Source of the DNA: Lantana camara
Taxonomy: Eukaryota > Streptophyta > Magnoliopsida > Lamiales > Verbenaceae
Assembly: GCA_037501455.1 (NCBI GenBank)
Contig: CM074862.1
Coordinates: 85,955,501 to 86,019,500, forward strand
Reading direction: 5' to 3'
Length of the DNA stretch: 64,000 nucleotides
Shown here: piece after piece, positions 37,356 to 48,250 of the stretch
How the letters are laid out: each line of letters starts with the position of its first letter
Position numbering within the stretch: position 1 is the first letter of the stretch
Notes under the pieces: generated by a model
Told to the model about the DNA's origin: nothing
Database searches by the model: none
Seen by the model: only the letters and a program-made list of their open reading frames with translations
Translations under genes and position numbers: made by a program

Positions 37356-38133
37356 TTTTGAGTAAAATTTAATTTACCCTCTTATGATAGCTCCTTATAT
37401 TAATTTTATTCTGATTAGACTCCTTGTCATTTTAAATAAATTTCAAATAACCTCCTTAGTAGTGGCATGTGAACTTCACTCTCCAAATTTGAGAGTATAA
37501 TTCATATTTAGGTGTTAAAATATTTAAAATATTCAATTATTTTAATATAAAATATTAATTTTTTCTTTTTAAATTATTTCTTTTCTTAACCTTTTTTTTT
37601 TTTCCCAAAACCGGTTAAAGTGACCATAGGGTTATTTCCGAGGCCCCTCCCTCATATATAAACAACGGAGAATCCAAGAGAACAAATACAACGACATGAT
37701 CCAAAGATTGTTAATCGAGAAAACACAAAAATGCTCGAACCAGAACAAGAATAAAACAAGTCTTAGCCCACGGGCAATATGCACAAAACAGCCCTTCATG
37801 CTCATCAATCTCTTAGGAACGCTCATTGGTCTATGAAGGCACCCAGACTTCCGGGCCAAGGTGACTAATGTGATTGTAGTCAAGCAACAAGCGAACTCTG
37901 CCCTGTTGACGGTGTCCTCAAGGCTGTCATTAATAAGGTGAAAAATTGAACTTCACCTCTCAGTTGTAAATGAACCAAATATACCCATTTACCGTCAATT
38001 CCTAAGTTCAAAACTGGCCGCCAAGAGCGACTCCTCGTACTATGCAGTTCACTCTCGCTATCCAAAACCTGCAACATGAAATAGCACCATTTACCGTCAT
38101 TTCCTAAGATCAATTTAGTTCATTAGTATTTTG
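37356..38133. other. Spacer before copia insertion; unrecognised coding-like segment
   Basis: 37632-38113 holds two minus-strand open frames (77 and 83 codons) in less AT-rich sequence. A GACGGTAAATGG word repeats about 110 bp apart, and a continuous reading N-D-S-L-E-D-T-V-N-R-A-E-F-A bridges them. I do not recognise a family; it may be a gene fragment or chance. Confidence 0.3.
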
Positions 38134-38305
38134 TGTAGACATTAGGAAAGTATATATTAGAGGATCGTGTAATTAGCTGTGATTGATCTTATTTCCTTTC
38201 TTAGCCTAGTCCTATGTTATATTTATTCCTTCTTGTACCTAGTTCATTAACACGCAGAAATAAAGATTAATTCTTCCCAAACCATGAATTACCCTAAAGT
38301 CAACA
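38134..38305 (+). repeat. 5' LTR of the copia element
   Basis: TGTAGACATTAGG...AAGTCAACA. Identical to the 3' LTR except three transitions (near 38218 and at two neighbouring sites near 38254). Confidence 0.95.
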
Positions 38306-38319
38306 TGGTATCAGAGCGG
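38306..38319 (+). promoter_or_regulatory. Primer binding site, tRNA-Met(initiator)
   Basis: TGGTATCAGAGCGG directly abuts the LTR end. Confidence 0.92.
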
Positions 38320-38378
38320 ACGACGATCCAATAATTGGATCCAAACCTTGCTCATCACTTACCGTACCAATCCCGGCC

Positions 38379-39608
38379 ATGACCGACGATAGCAGCAGTA
38401 ACACCGGCAAGGGATCGCAACAGTCCGACGATTCCCTAGCCACCCAACTAGCCAGCATACTCAGCAACCTACAAACACCACAGTCAGAAACAAACCAAAC
38501 TCACCACATGCCCCAATCCATATCAATCAACATTACGCTAAACCAATTTAATTATTCCCTATGGTCGAGGCTGATGCGAATGGAGATTGGCGGAAGAGGG
38601 AAATTAAGCCATCTCACTGGAAACCCACCACCTCCGGCTGTTGATTCCCCGGCATACACAAAGTGGGAGCAATCAGACCTCATTGTTTGTACCTGGTCTT
38701 GCACAATATGGAGCCAGAATTAGTCACTGTGTTTGCCGAATACCCATCAGCAAAAACCCTATGGGATGGACTCAACGCAACGTACAGCCAAAGCAGCGAT
38801 AGTTTCCAGATTTTCGACCTTACGGTCCAAGCAAATAACTTAAGACAAGGAACCGAGAGTATCGAGAAATATTATGGTAATCTTCAACGGATTTGGCGAG
38901 AAATAGAAGTGAGGCAACCAAATCCGATGACTTGTGAACGGGACATCACTGCTTTCAACCGCCTCAGATCCGAAACCAAATTATTCCAATTTCTCGCCGG
39001 GATCGACGATAGGTACGAACCGGAGAGACGAGATCTATTGAAAGAAGACCCGTTACCCTCGGTTGAGAAAGCCTATGCCACCATCCGGCGAGAAGGAAAT
39101 CGGAGAGAAATCCTGGTGGGTCGGCACTCATCATCGGCATCAGATATGGGCGTCGGAGCTGGCTTGCTTACCAGTAAACAGGGACAGGGGAGAATAGGGG
39201 TTGGTTGCGGCAGGAAACCAGAGCCACGGACCACTGGTCCGCCAAGGCCAACACCGGCGACACCAAGGTGGGGCACCACCAACAGAAGCGGTGGAGCAAC
39301 AAGCGGCGGCACTAATTTTTCCGCCACTGGAGGACCGCCACAGTGCAGTAAGTGCAGGCGAGTCGGACATAGTGTGGAGGGATGTTACGAGATCATTGGT
39401 TGGCCAGAAGGGTGGAAGAGTCGCCGCCGCGACCACGCATCTACGGTATATGGCGCGGCGTCGATCGCCGTTGGCGGAGGAGGAGAAGCTCCGCCTGACA
39501 ACAGAAATGGAGAAGAAGCAGAGTTAGTGGCGGATGGAGTGCAGGAGAAATGGAAGACATTTTTAGGTATAGGGCAAGAATGGTTTTTACCATCTTCCCC
39601 CCCCCCCC
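38379..39608 (+). pseudogene. Copia gag (capsid and zinc knuckle), frameshifted
   Basis: Starts at the first ATG after the PBS (MTDDSSSNTGKG...). It reads a gag polyprotein: polar N-terminus, a Y-S-L-W-S-R-type segment, the capsid-like helical region (L-W-D-G-L...Y-Y-G-N-L-Q-R-I-W-R-E-I...L-F-Q-F-L-A-G-I-D-D-R-Y), and a CX2CX4HX4C zinc knuckle (CSKCRRVGHSVEGC, about 39342-39383). One frameshift lies near 38695-38700, after about 105 codons. The frame then runs to a 12-C run (39597-39608) where it slips relative to pol. Gag coats and packages the element RNA. Confidence 0.85.
39597..39608 (+). other. C12 homopolymer at the gag/pol frame switch
   Basis: Twelve consecutive C. The gag frame closes 20-odd bases after the run, while the protease frame, open since 39550, continues. 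A one-base length change here would fuse gag to pol, so this looks like replication slippage. Confidence 0.7.
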
Positions 39609-42600
39609 AACAACTTATTCTTCCAATTTAGCCCAAAATTATAATAATGCCCCTGTACTTTCTGATTCTTTTAATTCTGCCCCTGAAGTTATGTTTGGTA
39701 GCATTGGGTCCTTTAATTCCAAAAATTGTAAAAGGGACCCCACTTTAAATAAAAATCAAACAGGTACAGCACTCCATGCCAGCGCATACCCGAAATCACA
39801 AGGGTCCCGATGGATCTTTGACTGTGGGGCCACCGACACGATGACCTACGATCGGTCAGATTTAACAGATTATACAATTCGCTCCAGAGATGGCATCGTA
39901 AACACCAGTGGTGGTATTTTGGATGTACAGGGAGCAGGAACAGTAACAGTAGCTCCGAATTTGAAATTAAAACACTGTCTCTATGTCCCAAGTTTATCCT
40001 GCAAATTGCTTTCAATAAGTCAAGTCACGAAGCAATTAAACTGCATGTTGCTAATGTTTCCCTCCTTTTGCCTATTGTAGGATATTCGTTCGGGGAAGGT
40101 GATTGGGCGTGGTACTGAGGAACGTGGATTGTACTATGTTGACGAGGTGACTCAACACGGAACTGCAGCGCTTGTTCACGGAACAGTGAACCGTCAACAG
40201 TGGTTGTGGCACCGTCGGTTAGGACATGCCTTGTCAGGGTATCTTCAGTTGTTATTTCCTAAGTTTTTCCCCAAAGATTATCAATTCACTTGTGAAACTT
40301 GTGTTTTAGCTAAAAGTCATAGGCAGTCATATCCAGTGTCAAGTTCTAGGTCAAGTACTGTTTTTTCGTTAGTTCATTCTGATGTATGGGGCCCTGCTCC
40401 GAACACTGCATCAACTCATGGTTTTAAGTACTTTGTTTTGTTCATTGATGATTGTTCCCGGATGACCTGGGTTTATTTCTTGAAAAATAAAGCTGAAGTC
40501 TCATCCAAGTTTACTGAATTTTATCATATGGTAGACTCAGTTTAAAACCCACATCCAAGTGCTTAGATCTGATAACGGGGGGAAGTATGTAAACTCTACA
40601 CTTAAGCAGTTCTTTTGTGATCATGGGATAATTCATCAAACATCCTGTCCTCATACTCCTCAGCAGAATGGGGTGGCTGAACGCCGAAACCGTCAACTCT
40701 TAGAAATGTCCAGAGCCCTCCTCATTGAGTCCCATTATCCTCAGTACATCTGGCCAGAAGCGGTAGCATCCTCTGTTTACCTAGTTAACCGTCTCCCATC
40801 CAAACCACTCAACTTTAAAACTCCGTTACAGTGTCTCGCCAAACAAGTTAAGGTACCCTCCATTTTAACCCTTCCTCCTCGGGTATTCGGGTGTTCTGTC
40901 TTTGTTCACCTCTCTAAAAGTACTCGCAACAAACTAGACCCGTGTTCAGTAAAATGTGTTTTTGTGGGTTATGGGGTTCATCAGAAAGGGTACCGGTGTT
41001 TCAATCCTACCTCCCGTAAGATTTACACCACTATGGACTGTGATTTTGTTGAGACAGAGTACTACTTCACAGCCCCACTCAGTGGTCAGGGGGAGAGTCA
41101 GCAGCAGGACCCACAAAGTGGGGTGACACTGCTTGGTTGGCCAGACGCAGTTCTAACAAAGCATGTAGGCGGAACCAACGAGTCACCACCTCCCATGGTA
41201 CAATCCACGAGCCCTGACAACTCCATCATCCATCCGGTGAATGCTCCTGAGGTAAGTAAGACAGTTCGTAGTTCGATTTCTGTTATTCCCTATGATGATA
41301 ACAGTGCAGGGAGTAATGAGGAACAGGGGGAGAGCCTAAGTGATGGTGATAATACAGACAGGGGTACAAAGAGATATGTGTTGCCTCCACGCTCCACGAG
41401 AGGCATTCCACCAAAACGATATGAGCCAGACCATATTGGTCGAACCCCGCGGTAACCGGTAGCCAACATGGTCAGAAAGAACGTGAGCCCACAAGCTCTT
41501 GCTCATACAAGTGCCATTCAGTCAGTCAATTCCCAGCAAAGTGGAGGAGGCACTCAGGGATGAAAAGTGGGTCAGGGCAATGGAGGTGGAAATGGAGGCA
41601 TTAGAAAAGAGTGAAACATGGGAAAAGTGTACCATACCTGAGGGGAAGCGAACTGTTGGTTGCCGCTGGGTGTTTACAGTGAAACATCGGGCAGATGGTA
41701 GTATTGAAAGGTACAAGGCAAGGCTAGTGGCGAAAGGGTATACTCAGACGTACGGGATTGATTACTCAGAAACCTTTTCACCTGTAGCAAAGATAGATAC
41801 CATCAGGGTGTTGTTCTCTATAGCAGCAAACAGGGATTGGCATCTTCATCAGTTTGATGTTAAGAATGCCTTTCTACATGGCGATCTTCAGGAGGAAGTA
41901 TATATGGATCCACTTCCTGGGTTTACCGGGAAGTTCAGCAGTAGGGAAGTGTGTAAGTTAAAGAAGTCACTATATGGGTTGAAACAGTCACCTCGAGCAT
42001 GGTTTGGGAGATTCTCAGCAACTATGAAAAAGTACGGTTATCACCAAAGCAATTCAGATCATACGTTATTTATCAAGAGGTGAGAAGAGCTGGTAATGTG
42101 TTTGATTATTTATGTCGATGACATGATTATCACAGGGGATGATCAGGAGGAAATCACACAGCTCAGAGGGAATTTGTTTCGAGAATTAGAGATGAAGGAT
42201 TTAGGGCCACTGAAGTACTTTCTCGGGATAGAAGTATTACGCTCTAAGAAGGGGATTTACATCTCACAGAGGAAGTATGTTCTGGATGTACTAGCTGAGA
42301 CGGGGTTATTGGAATGTAAGCCAGCAGATACCCCTATGGTTGTTAATCACGGTTTGAGAATTGAAGAAGAAGCAGAAGAGATAGACAGGTCACAATACCA
42401 GCATCTGGTGGGGAAGTTGATATACCTATCCCACACCAGGCCAGACATTGCTTACGCAGTGGGGGTGTTGAGTCAGTTCATGCACAGGCCACAGAAAGCA
42501 CATATGGAAGCGGCTCTCAGAGTGTGTAGGTATTTGAAAGGATGTCCAGGGAGAGGGGTCGTCTTTCAGAAGAACGGGCACTTGGAGATTGAGGCCTATA

Positions 42601-43085
42601 CTGATGCAGACTGGGCAGGGAATCCGAATGATCGAAGGTCGACCCCTGGTTATTTTACGTTGGTTGGGGGTAATGTCGTGACCTGGAAAAGTAAGAAACA
42701 GAAGGTGGTAGCTCTTTCGAGTGCAGAAGCAGAATTCCGAGGGGTTGCACGCGGAGTAGCAGAAGTCCTTTGGCTTAGGAAATTGCTCACAGAGATTGGC
42801 ATTTCTCCTATAAGGAAGTGTAGACTCATGTGCGACAATCGGGCGACGATAAGCATATCTGAGAGTCCTATGCAGCATGATCGCACAAAACATGTTGAGG
42901 TAGACAGACATTTCATCAAAGAGAAGACTGAGGAGGGGGTCATTGAGCTGCCGTATGTAAGGTCAGAAGATCAGCTAGCGGATATATTGACCAAGGCAGT
43001 AAATGGAAGGATATTTGGTGAAGTCTTAGGCAAGTTGCAAATTGGTGATCCGACTTTACAACTTGAGGGGGAGTGTAGACATTAG
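39609..43085 (+). pseudogene. Copia pol: protease, integrase, reverse transcriptase, RNase H
   Basis: Ty1/copia order. Protease: W-I-F-D-C-G-A-T-D-T-M (Cys replaces the usual Ser in D-S-G-A). Then the G-pre-integrase block with L-W-H-R-R-L-G-H and a C-x2-C pair. Integrase core has H-S-D-V-W-G-P, R-S-D-N-G-G-K and Q-N-G-V-A-E-R, so all three acidic catalytic residues are present. Reverse transcriptase runs from G-C-R-W-V-F-T through F-D-V-K-N-A-F-L-H-G to I-I-Y-V-D-D. RNase H has Y-T-D-A-D-W-A-G, S-S-A-E-A-E and a Q-L-A-D-I-L-T-K end. Lesions: TAG at 40078, frameshifts near 40545-40558 and 41455-41499, and TGA at 42081. The TAG and TGA stand where Gln and Arg are expected, so each can be one C-to-T change. 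Confidence 0.92.
43063..43073 (+). promoter_or_regulatory. Polypurine tract of the copia element
   Basis: TTGAGGGGGAG immediately before the 3' LTR; primer for plus-strand DNA. Confidence 0.85.
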
Positions 43086-43245
43086 GAAAGTATATATTAG
43101 AGGATCGTGTAATTAGCTGTGATTGATCTTATTTCCTTTCTTAGCCTAGTCCTATGTTGTATTTATTCCTTCTTGTACCTAGTTCATTAACACATAGAAA
43201 TAAAGATTAATTCTTCCCAAACCATGAATTACCCTAAAGTCAACA
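43074..43245 (+). repeat. 3' LTR of the copia element
   Basis: 172 bp, TGTAGACATTAGG...AAGTCAACA, followed by TSD TTTTG. Confidence 0.95.
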
Positions 43246-43350
43246 TTTTGAGTTGTCAGTGATGCTTGTAGTTTGTTGGAATTGAAAAAGGTTTTGAGAT
43301 TATTCAGTTCATGGGGAATACTTTGCAAGGGATGAGTGGCTAATGGAATC
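43246..43350. other. Unique sequence between two retrotransposons
   Basis: 105 bp left between TSD TTTTG and TSD GAATC. It was originally continuous with 38133 on the left and 47912 on the right. No gene recognised. Confidence 0.5.
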
Positions 43351-43929
43351 TATTGGAATTTTGATATATTTATTTATCAAAATCCAATAATTATTGAATG
43401 ATAAAATTAAGATTTAAGTTAATAATTAATGTAGACTCACTTATATTTAATATAAGTAATGTTTTCCAAAAGACACAACCTTTGGAATTAATAGTTGTGA
43501 TGAATAGCTGTCACTTTATCCGAAAAGGTGTGTTGTAACATTGCATTGTTTCGATAATAACCGAAAAGGTGTCTTATTAATTAATAACTAAAAGTGCATA
43601 GGTAAACACCCTTTGAAGAGGTACATCATAATATATATATAGACCCCACCATTATGCATTTCATACATTCAATTCTAGAATTAGATACAAATAAACATAG
43701 AAGCATTTAAGTTCTAAGAGAGTTCTAAACACTTAGAGTTCGATGATCTCGTAATTTGTAGTGCTACTATTATGAAAAGTGGTAGTTGTATCTTGGGAGA
43801 CGATTGTCGCTAATCCGTAAGCACCTGAGTGGGGCAATTTCGTCTTAAGGAAAGAGAGTTGAACTCTCGCCTCGACTTTTATAATTATCATAGTAAAATC
43901 ACGCCCTTGTTGCTCAAAAATATCCAACA
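43351..43929 (+). repeat. 5' LTR of the copia-type element
   Basis: First G of TGTTGG is mutated to A. TATA box TATATATATAG at 43632-43642, matching CTATATATAG in the 3' LTR. The U5 part holds two 14-base words repeated inverted just after the LTR (see findings). Confidence 0.88.
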
Positions 43930-43961
43930 AACTTAAGACGAAATTTTTTGTTGATTTTACT

Positions 43962-44069
43962 ATGATCGACACGAACTCTAACTTCAATGTTGTTGCACTG
44001 ATTGTCAAATCGGTCATTGAGTCGGTTATAGAAGAGAAATCAAAGAGGCTAACCATCAATCGATTTTAA
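43962..44069 (+). pseudogene. Possible gag N-terminus remnant
   Basis: An ATG 33 bases after the LTR opens 35 codons (M-I-D-T-N-S-N-F-N-V-V...) and stops. The M-x-D-T-N-S-N start recalls gag of some copia elements. Too short to be functional. Confidence 0.35.
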
Positions 44070-44422
44070 ACGGCGGTAACAAAAGATGTAGTTCGATTGA
44101 AACTCCACAAGAGACTATCCAATTCTTATGTTATTTATAAAATAATATTTGAAAATAAAAATATATATGAAACAATCTGTTAATTAAAATAATGTGTTTA
44201 TCTTAATGAAATGGTGAAAGCACCCTTTCACTTCATTGAGGCACCCCTTCGATCATGATGAGACAATGAGTTAATTAAAGATATTTGATATATCTTAATG
44301 AATGAAATCGAGACACCCCTTAAGATATTAAGGTACCCCTTCGACATTTAAGGGTGATTATCTCTTCGAAAAGGTGCGAAAGCATATATGAAAGGGTGAG
44401 AAAATTGCTTTGACAATTATTT

Positions 44423-44817
44423 TAAGAGAAATTTTTTTTTTGCCATCCGTACTTTGGCCATTTTTGCAGTTTACCATCTCGGTCAACTTTCATTGCAAAC
44501 CGACATCTGAACTTTTGCATTTGTAACAAACCACCATCTAAACTTTTTTTTTTGGTGGTTTTGACCAAAAAAACTTGACACGTGGCATGTTTAGAAATGC
44601 GCCACGTCAGTTGTATTTTCACCAAAACCAACAAAAAAACTTGACACGTGGCATGTTTAGAAATGCGCCACGTCAATTGTATTTTCACCAAAACCAATAA
44701 AAGATGGTGGTTTATTACAAACGCAAAGTTCAGATGGCGGTTTGCAATGAAAGTTGTCCGAGATGGTAAATTGAAAAAATGGCCAAAGTACGAATGGCAA
44801 AAAATCTTTTTCTCTTA
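44423..44817. mobile_element. Foldback MITE with long terminal inverted repeats
   Basis: About 395 bp inside the copia-type element. The left arm (TAAGAGAAA...GCCATCCGTACTTTGGCC...) and inverted right arm (...GGCCAAAGTACGAATGGC...CTCTTA) pair over more than 100 bp. The centre holds two tandem copies of a ~67-bp unit (about 44565-44631 and 44632-44697), each with a GACACGTGGC/GCCACGTCA internal inverted pair. No transposase; Mutator-type long-TIR MITE by form. TSD not clear in AT-rich flanks. Open frames across it are by-products. Confidence 0.8.
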
Positions 44818-45385
44818 TTTTAAATTATATAATATATATATAAATAGTGCATTATGAATGACATGGTGCCTTAATGAAATAGTGAATGAAGGCACGCACA
44901 TTTCATTTACCTCATGAAATAATGTGGTAAATGAACTGATTTAAATTAATTAATGAAAGCGTGCATTGCTCATGCATCCCTTCATTTAAGAAAATTCTAA
45001 CTCAGACCCGGCTTAGTCGAACCCAACCAATTAAAAAGGCAAGTACATTACACTGATATTTGATTGATCACTCTTCCTAAATTTTCCACCAACCACACGG
45101 CAAGTGTAAAACACTCGCCCCCTCATTACACCGGTTAGGCCGAGTCAGGCTCGGGCTAGAATTACCCATTTATTTAGCAAGCCTAATTAATGAAGGCACG
45201 CATCCCTTCATTTGAAAGGGTGTCAGCCATGGTTGCATGACTTTGGCAAGGCTTTAAAATTATTTTAATTGTGTCCTTAAGTAATGTCCTGTTTCGGATT
45301 TGGAGGGTTAATTATGTTTTATTAATGAAAAGTTTAACACCTCTTAGGAAAGACACATCGTTCTCTATAAATAGAGAAGTTTTCA

Positions 45386-46302
45386 CACTACAAGAAATTC
45401 TGCAAATTCCGACGGAAAATTTCGAGGGAAACAGGCCGTCGGAATTCCCGAGGGAATTCCGACGGGATTCCGACGGAATTTGTTTTTTTTTTTAAATAAA
45501 AATTAAATAAATCCGACGGAAATTCCGTCAGAATTCCATCGGATTTTTTAAAAAATAAAATTTAAAAATAATATTAAATAATTCCGACGGAATTCCGATG
45601 GGATTCCCGTCGGTTTTTTAAATATAAACTATACAAATAGAAATTAAATAATTCCGACGGGCATTCCGTCGGAATTCCGTCGGATTTTTTAAAAATAAAA
45701 ATTAAAAATAATATTAAATAATTCCGACGGGATTTCCGTCGGAATTCCATCGGTTTTATCTATGCTTAAATTGAATTCTTATGACGTATTATAATATTTG
45801 TAGTTATAATTAATATTTTCTTAGAACTCAATTTTAAATATAGTCTACAAAATTTATGATTTTATTATTTCAAATGATATATAAATATTTGTATCAAACT
45901 AAACCAATGAATTGATCTAGCTCAACTGGTTTACCTTGGTTTCCATAAGGTCTTCCTATTGTGAGGTTGGGTGTTCGAATCCCCAGTGGCTCATTAAATT
46001 TTTTTTTTCCAGTAAATTCCGACGGAATTCCGAGGGAAATTCCGTCGGAAATAATTAATTAAAATTTTTTTTAAAGCAAATTCCGACGGAATTCCGAGGG
46101 AAATTCCGTCGGGAGATATATTTTATTTTTTCAAAAATACGACTATTCCGACGGGATTTCCCTCGGAATCCCGTCGGAATTATTTTAATTTAAATTTTTT
46201 TTTTTTGGTTTTGTCCCTCGGTTTTCCGTCGGTTTATAAATTCCGAGGAGGGTTTTTCCAACGGACTGTGTCCCGTCGGAATTCCGGGAATTTCTTGTAG
46301 TG
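45386..46302. mobile_element. Non-autonomous CACTA element, TSD TCA
   Basis: 917 bp. Starts CACTACAAGAAATT, ends AATTTCTTGTAGTG, with 3-bp duplication TCA at 45383-45385 and 46303-46305: the full signature of En/Spm (CACTA) elements. Both subterminal regions are packed with AATTCCGACGGAATTCCGTC-type palindromic units, the usual transposase-binding arrays. No transposase is encoded. A TATAAATAG box of the host element lies 11 bp outside the left end (45366-45374). Confidence 0.95.
45910..45995 (+). ncRNA. tRNA-like/SINE-like segment inside the CACTA element
   Basis: RNA polymerase III-type internal promoter boxes: A box TAGCTCAACTGG (45918-45929) and B box GTTCGAATCCC (45973-45983), spaced as in tRNA genes. 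Acceptor and anticodon stems are not convincing, and a T-rich run follows at 46001. Probably a tRNA-derived SINE or captured tRNA relic rather than a working tRNA. No TSD found. Confidence 0.5.
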
Positions 46303-46586
46303 TCATTCGGTTGGAATAAAATTATACGAATTTTGGAAAGGTTACAAGCTTTTCATAAATACCTTGAAATGTGGGGGTGTTTGAATAAGTTTCTAAAATA
46401 AGTAAGAATACGATACTCGAAATAAAGAATATTGTATGGTTCGAAGTTATTCTCCTTTGTAAAGGAAGAAAAGAGTAAGTTTTAAGAAAAGAACTTATGG
46501 TGATGATCGAATTGATGAAGGTTCGAGTTATGACCATAGAGTTAATATAGAACCAAGACATAGCACGAGGGATAAATGGCCTAAAG

Positions 46587-46799
46587 TTGATGAAGCGACT
46601 ATTGAAAGATATGTATAACGGTAAGTCTCGTCATAGAAGATCGAGCCATAATACCATTAAGCAGTTGATCTCTAGTGAAATTATAAAGATTGACTATGTA
46701 AAGTCAAAAGACAATATAGTGGATCCATTGACAAAAGGCCTATCGAGAGATCAAGTATACTGCTTGTCAAGGCGAATGAGATTAAAACCCACTAATTAA
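46587..46799 (+). pseudogene. Copia RNase H C-terminus
   Basis: 70 codons ending in the typical copia tail: Y-N-G-K-S-R-H, H-N-T-I-K-Q-L, D-Y-V-K-S-K-D-N-I-V-D-P-L-T-K-G-L, R-M-R-L-K-P. Catalytic residues lie upstream and are missing. Shows that this element derives from an autonomous copia parent. Confidence 0.8.
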
Positions 46800-47353
46800 A
46801 TTCCAAGTAATGGTAACCCCAACCTTGTTGACTGGAGATCCCAAGATCTTGGTTCAATGGGACAACTAAGTTACAAGGACTAGTCGAGCACTTAGAAAAT
46901 TATTTCCAACTCATTCCTAGGACAATAAAAGTGCTGCCTGCAAAGGGTAAGAGGTTAAGCTAATGCTTTTAATGATTCCTAGAAGGTGGAGTATAACAGG
47001 ATACTCTTTATTAGGAGATCACCTATGTAAGTGTGAACATGGCCGGTTCAAACGAAAACACTTATGAATCTAAGATGTTGTCCAAGGCCAAAACTGACAC
47101 AATCATGAGAACCACAAATGTTAGAATGATTATTGTGTGAGTATGATTGTCTTGGTCTACACTAACGGCTGAACAGTTCAAGACATCACGTTCACTGATT
47201 AGCCAAGTAGATCCGATTGTACATCACTACGGAAGGTTCTAAGCCACAAGCTACCTATCCCGATGCAATAATTGTTCGCATGAACTCTCTTACGTGTCTG
47301 CATTAGTCATATGCATATCTTCAAAAGGGTAATTTTCCATTCATGTGGGGAAT

Positions 47354-47911
47354 TGTTGGAATTTTGATATATTTATTTATCAAAATCCAATAATTATTGA
47401 CTTGTAAAATTAAGATTAAAGTTAATAATTAATATAGACACACTTATATTTAATATAGGTAATGTTTTCCAAAAGACACAACCTTTGAAATTAATAGTTG
47501 TGATGAATAGTTGTCACTTTATCCGAAAAGATGTGTTGTAACATTGCATTCTTTCGATAATAACCGAAAAGGTGTTTTATTAATTAATAACTAAACTTTT
47601 GAAGAGGTACATCATAATCTATATATAGACCCTACCATTATGCATTTCATACATTCAATTCTAGAATTAGATACAAATAAACATAGAAGCATTTAAGTTC
47701 TAAGAGAGTTTTAAACACTTAGAGTTTGATGATCTCGTAATTCGTAGTGCTACTATTACGAGAAGTGGTCGTTGTATCTTGGGAGACGATTGCCGCTAAA
47801 CCATAAGCACCTGAGCGGGACAATTTCGTCTTAAGGAAAGAGAGTTGAACTCTCGCCTCGACCTTTGTAATTTAGTAAAATCACGCCCTTGTTACTAAAA
47901 AATATCCAACA
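47354..47911 (+). repeat. 3' LTR of the copia-type element
   Basis: 558 bp, preceded by the purine tract ATGTGGGGAAT (47343-47353). About 20 bp shorter than the 5' LTR because of small deletions (for example near 47600 and 47875). Confidence 0.9.
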
Positions 47912-48115
47912 GAATCTCCGGATGTGGAGTGAGAGAGGTTTGGTCTTTGTTGCCAGTTGAGCAGGGGATGATATCAATGACTTTGTGTATGTGCACCTCT
48001 CTCAGTTTATGCTCCACTCATGTGTTGGATGATATTGTGATAAATGATTATTTGATGGGGCCGCCGTTTTTTGATTTGTCTTGTATCTGTTTATTTCTTG
48101 ATATAAGAGGTAAAG

Positions 48116-48250
48116 ATGGCGGGAAAGCCGAAGAAGAACCACAAAGGGTTGCCTCAGAGTGCTACCAATTCTTCAGAGTCGACCACCTGTTCTGATGCTC
48201 CCTTGAATGGTAGTTCCAGCGTGAAACAGGCTAATGGAGATGATTAGTTG
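48116..48250 (+). pseudogene. Possible first exon of a clustered-mitochondria (CLU/FRIENDLY)-like gene
   Basis: ATG in good context (AAGATGGCG) opens 43 codons, M-A-G-K-P-K-K-N-H-K-G then a Ser/Thr/Asn-rich part with S-D-A-P and ending G-D-D, stop TAG at 48245-48247. Two codons later stands a strong donor, TTG|GTAAG. The M-A-G-K plus low-complexity N-terminus with S-D-A-P recalls plant CLU-family proteins, which act in mitochondrial distribution (memory-based, weak). No further exon of such a gene is seen downstream, and the stop precedes the splice site, so it is a fragment at best. The flank upstream (47912-48115) was joined to 43350 before the copia insertion. Confidence 0.3.

Larger units (their letters stand above)
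38134..43245 (+). mobile_element. Full-length copia element with 172-bp LTRs, TSD TTTTG
   Basis: 5112 bp, flanked by TTTTG at 38129-38133 and 43246-43250. Complete structure: LTR, tRNA-Met PBS, gag, protease, integrase, reverse transcriptase, RNase H, purine tract, LTR. The two LTRs differ at 3 of 172 positions, so insertion is fairly recent. The short LTR and domain order suit the Ale/Retrofit lineage (inferred from memory). Several frameshifts and stops make it non-autonomous. Confidence 0.95.
43351..47911 (+). mobile_element. Non-autonomous copia-type element, TSD GAATC
   Basis: 4561 bp between GAATC at 43346-43350 and 47912-47916. LTRs at 43351-43929 and 47354-47911 run TGTTGGAATTTTGATA...AATATCCAACA. 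The interior has a short gag-like start, an RNase H tail and otherwise non-coding sequence carrying two later DNA-transposon insertions. It cannot encode its own replication proteins. Confidence 0.9.

Noticed and set aside
42426..42911. 161-codon minus-strand ORF in the copia element
   Set aside because: Antisense shadow of the RNase H coding region.
45910..45995. Functional tRNA gene
   Set aside because: A and B boxes are present but no convincing acceptor stem or anticodon arm; it sits inside a transposon.
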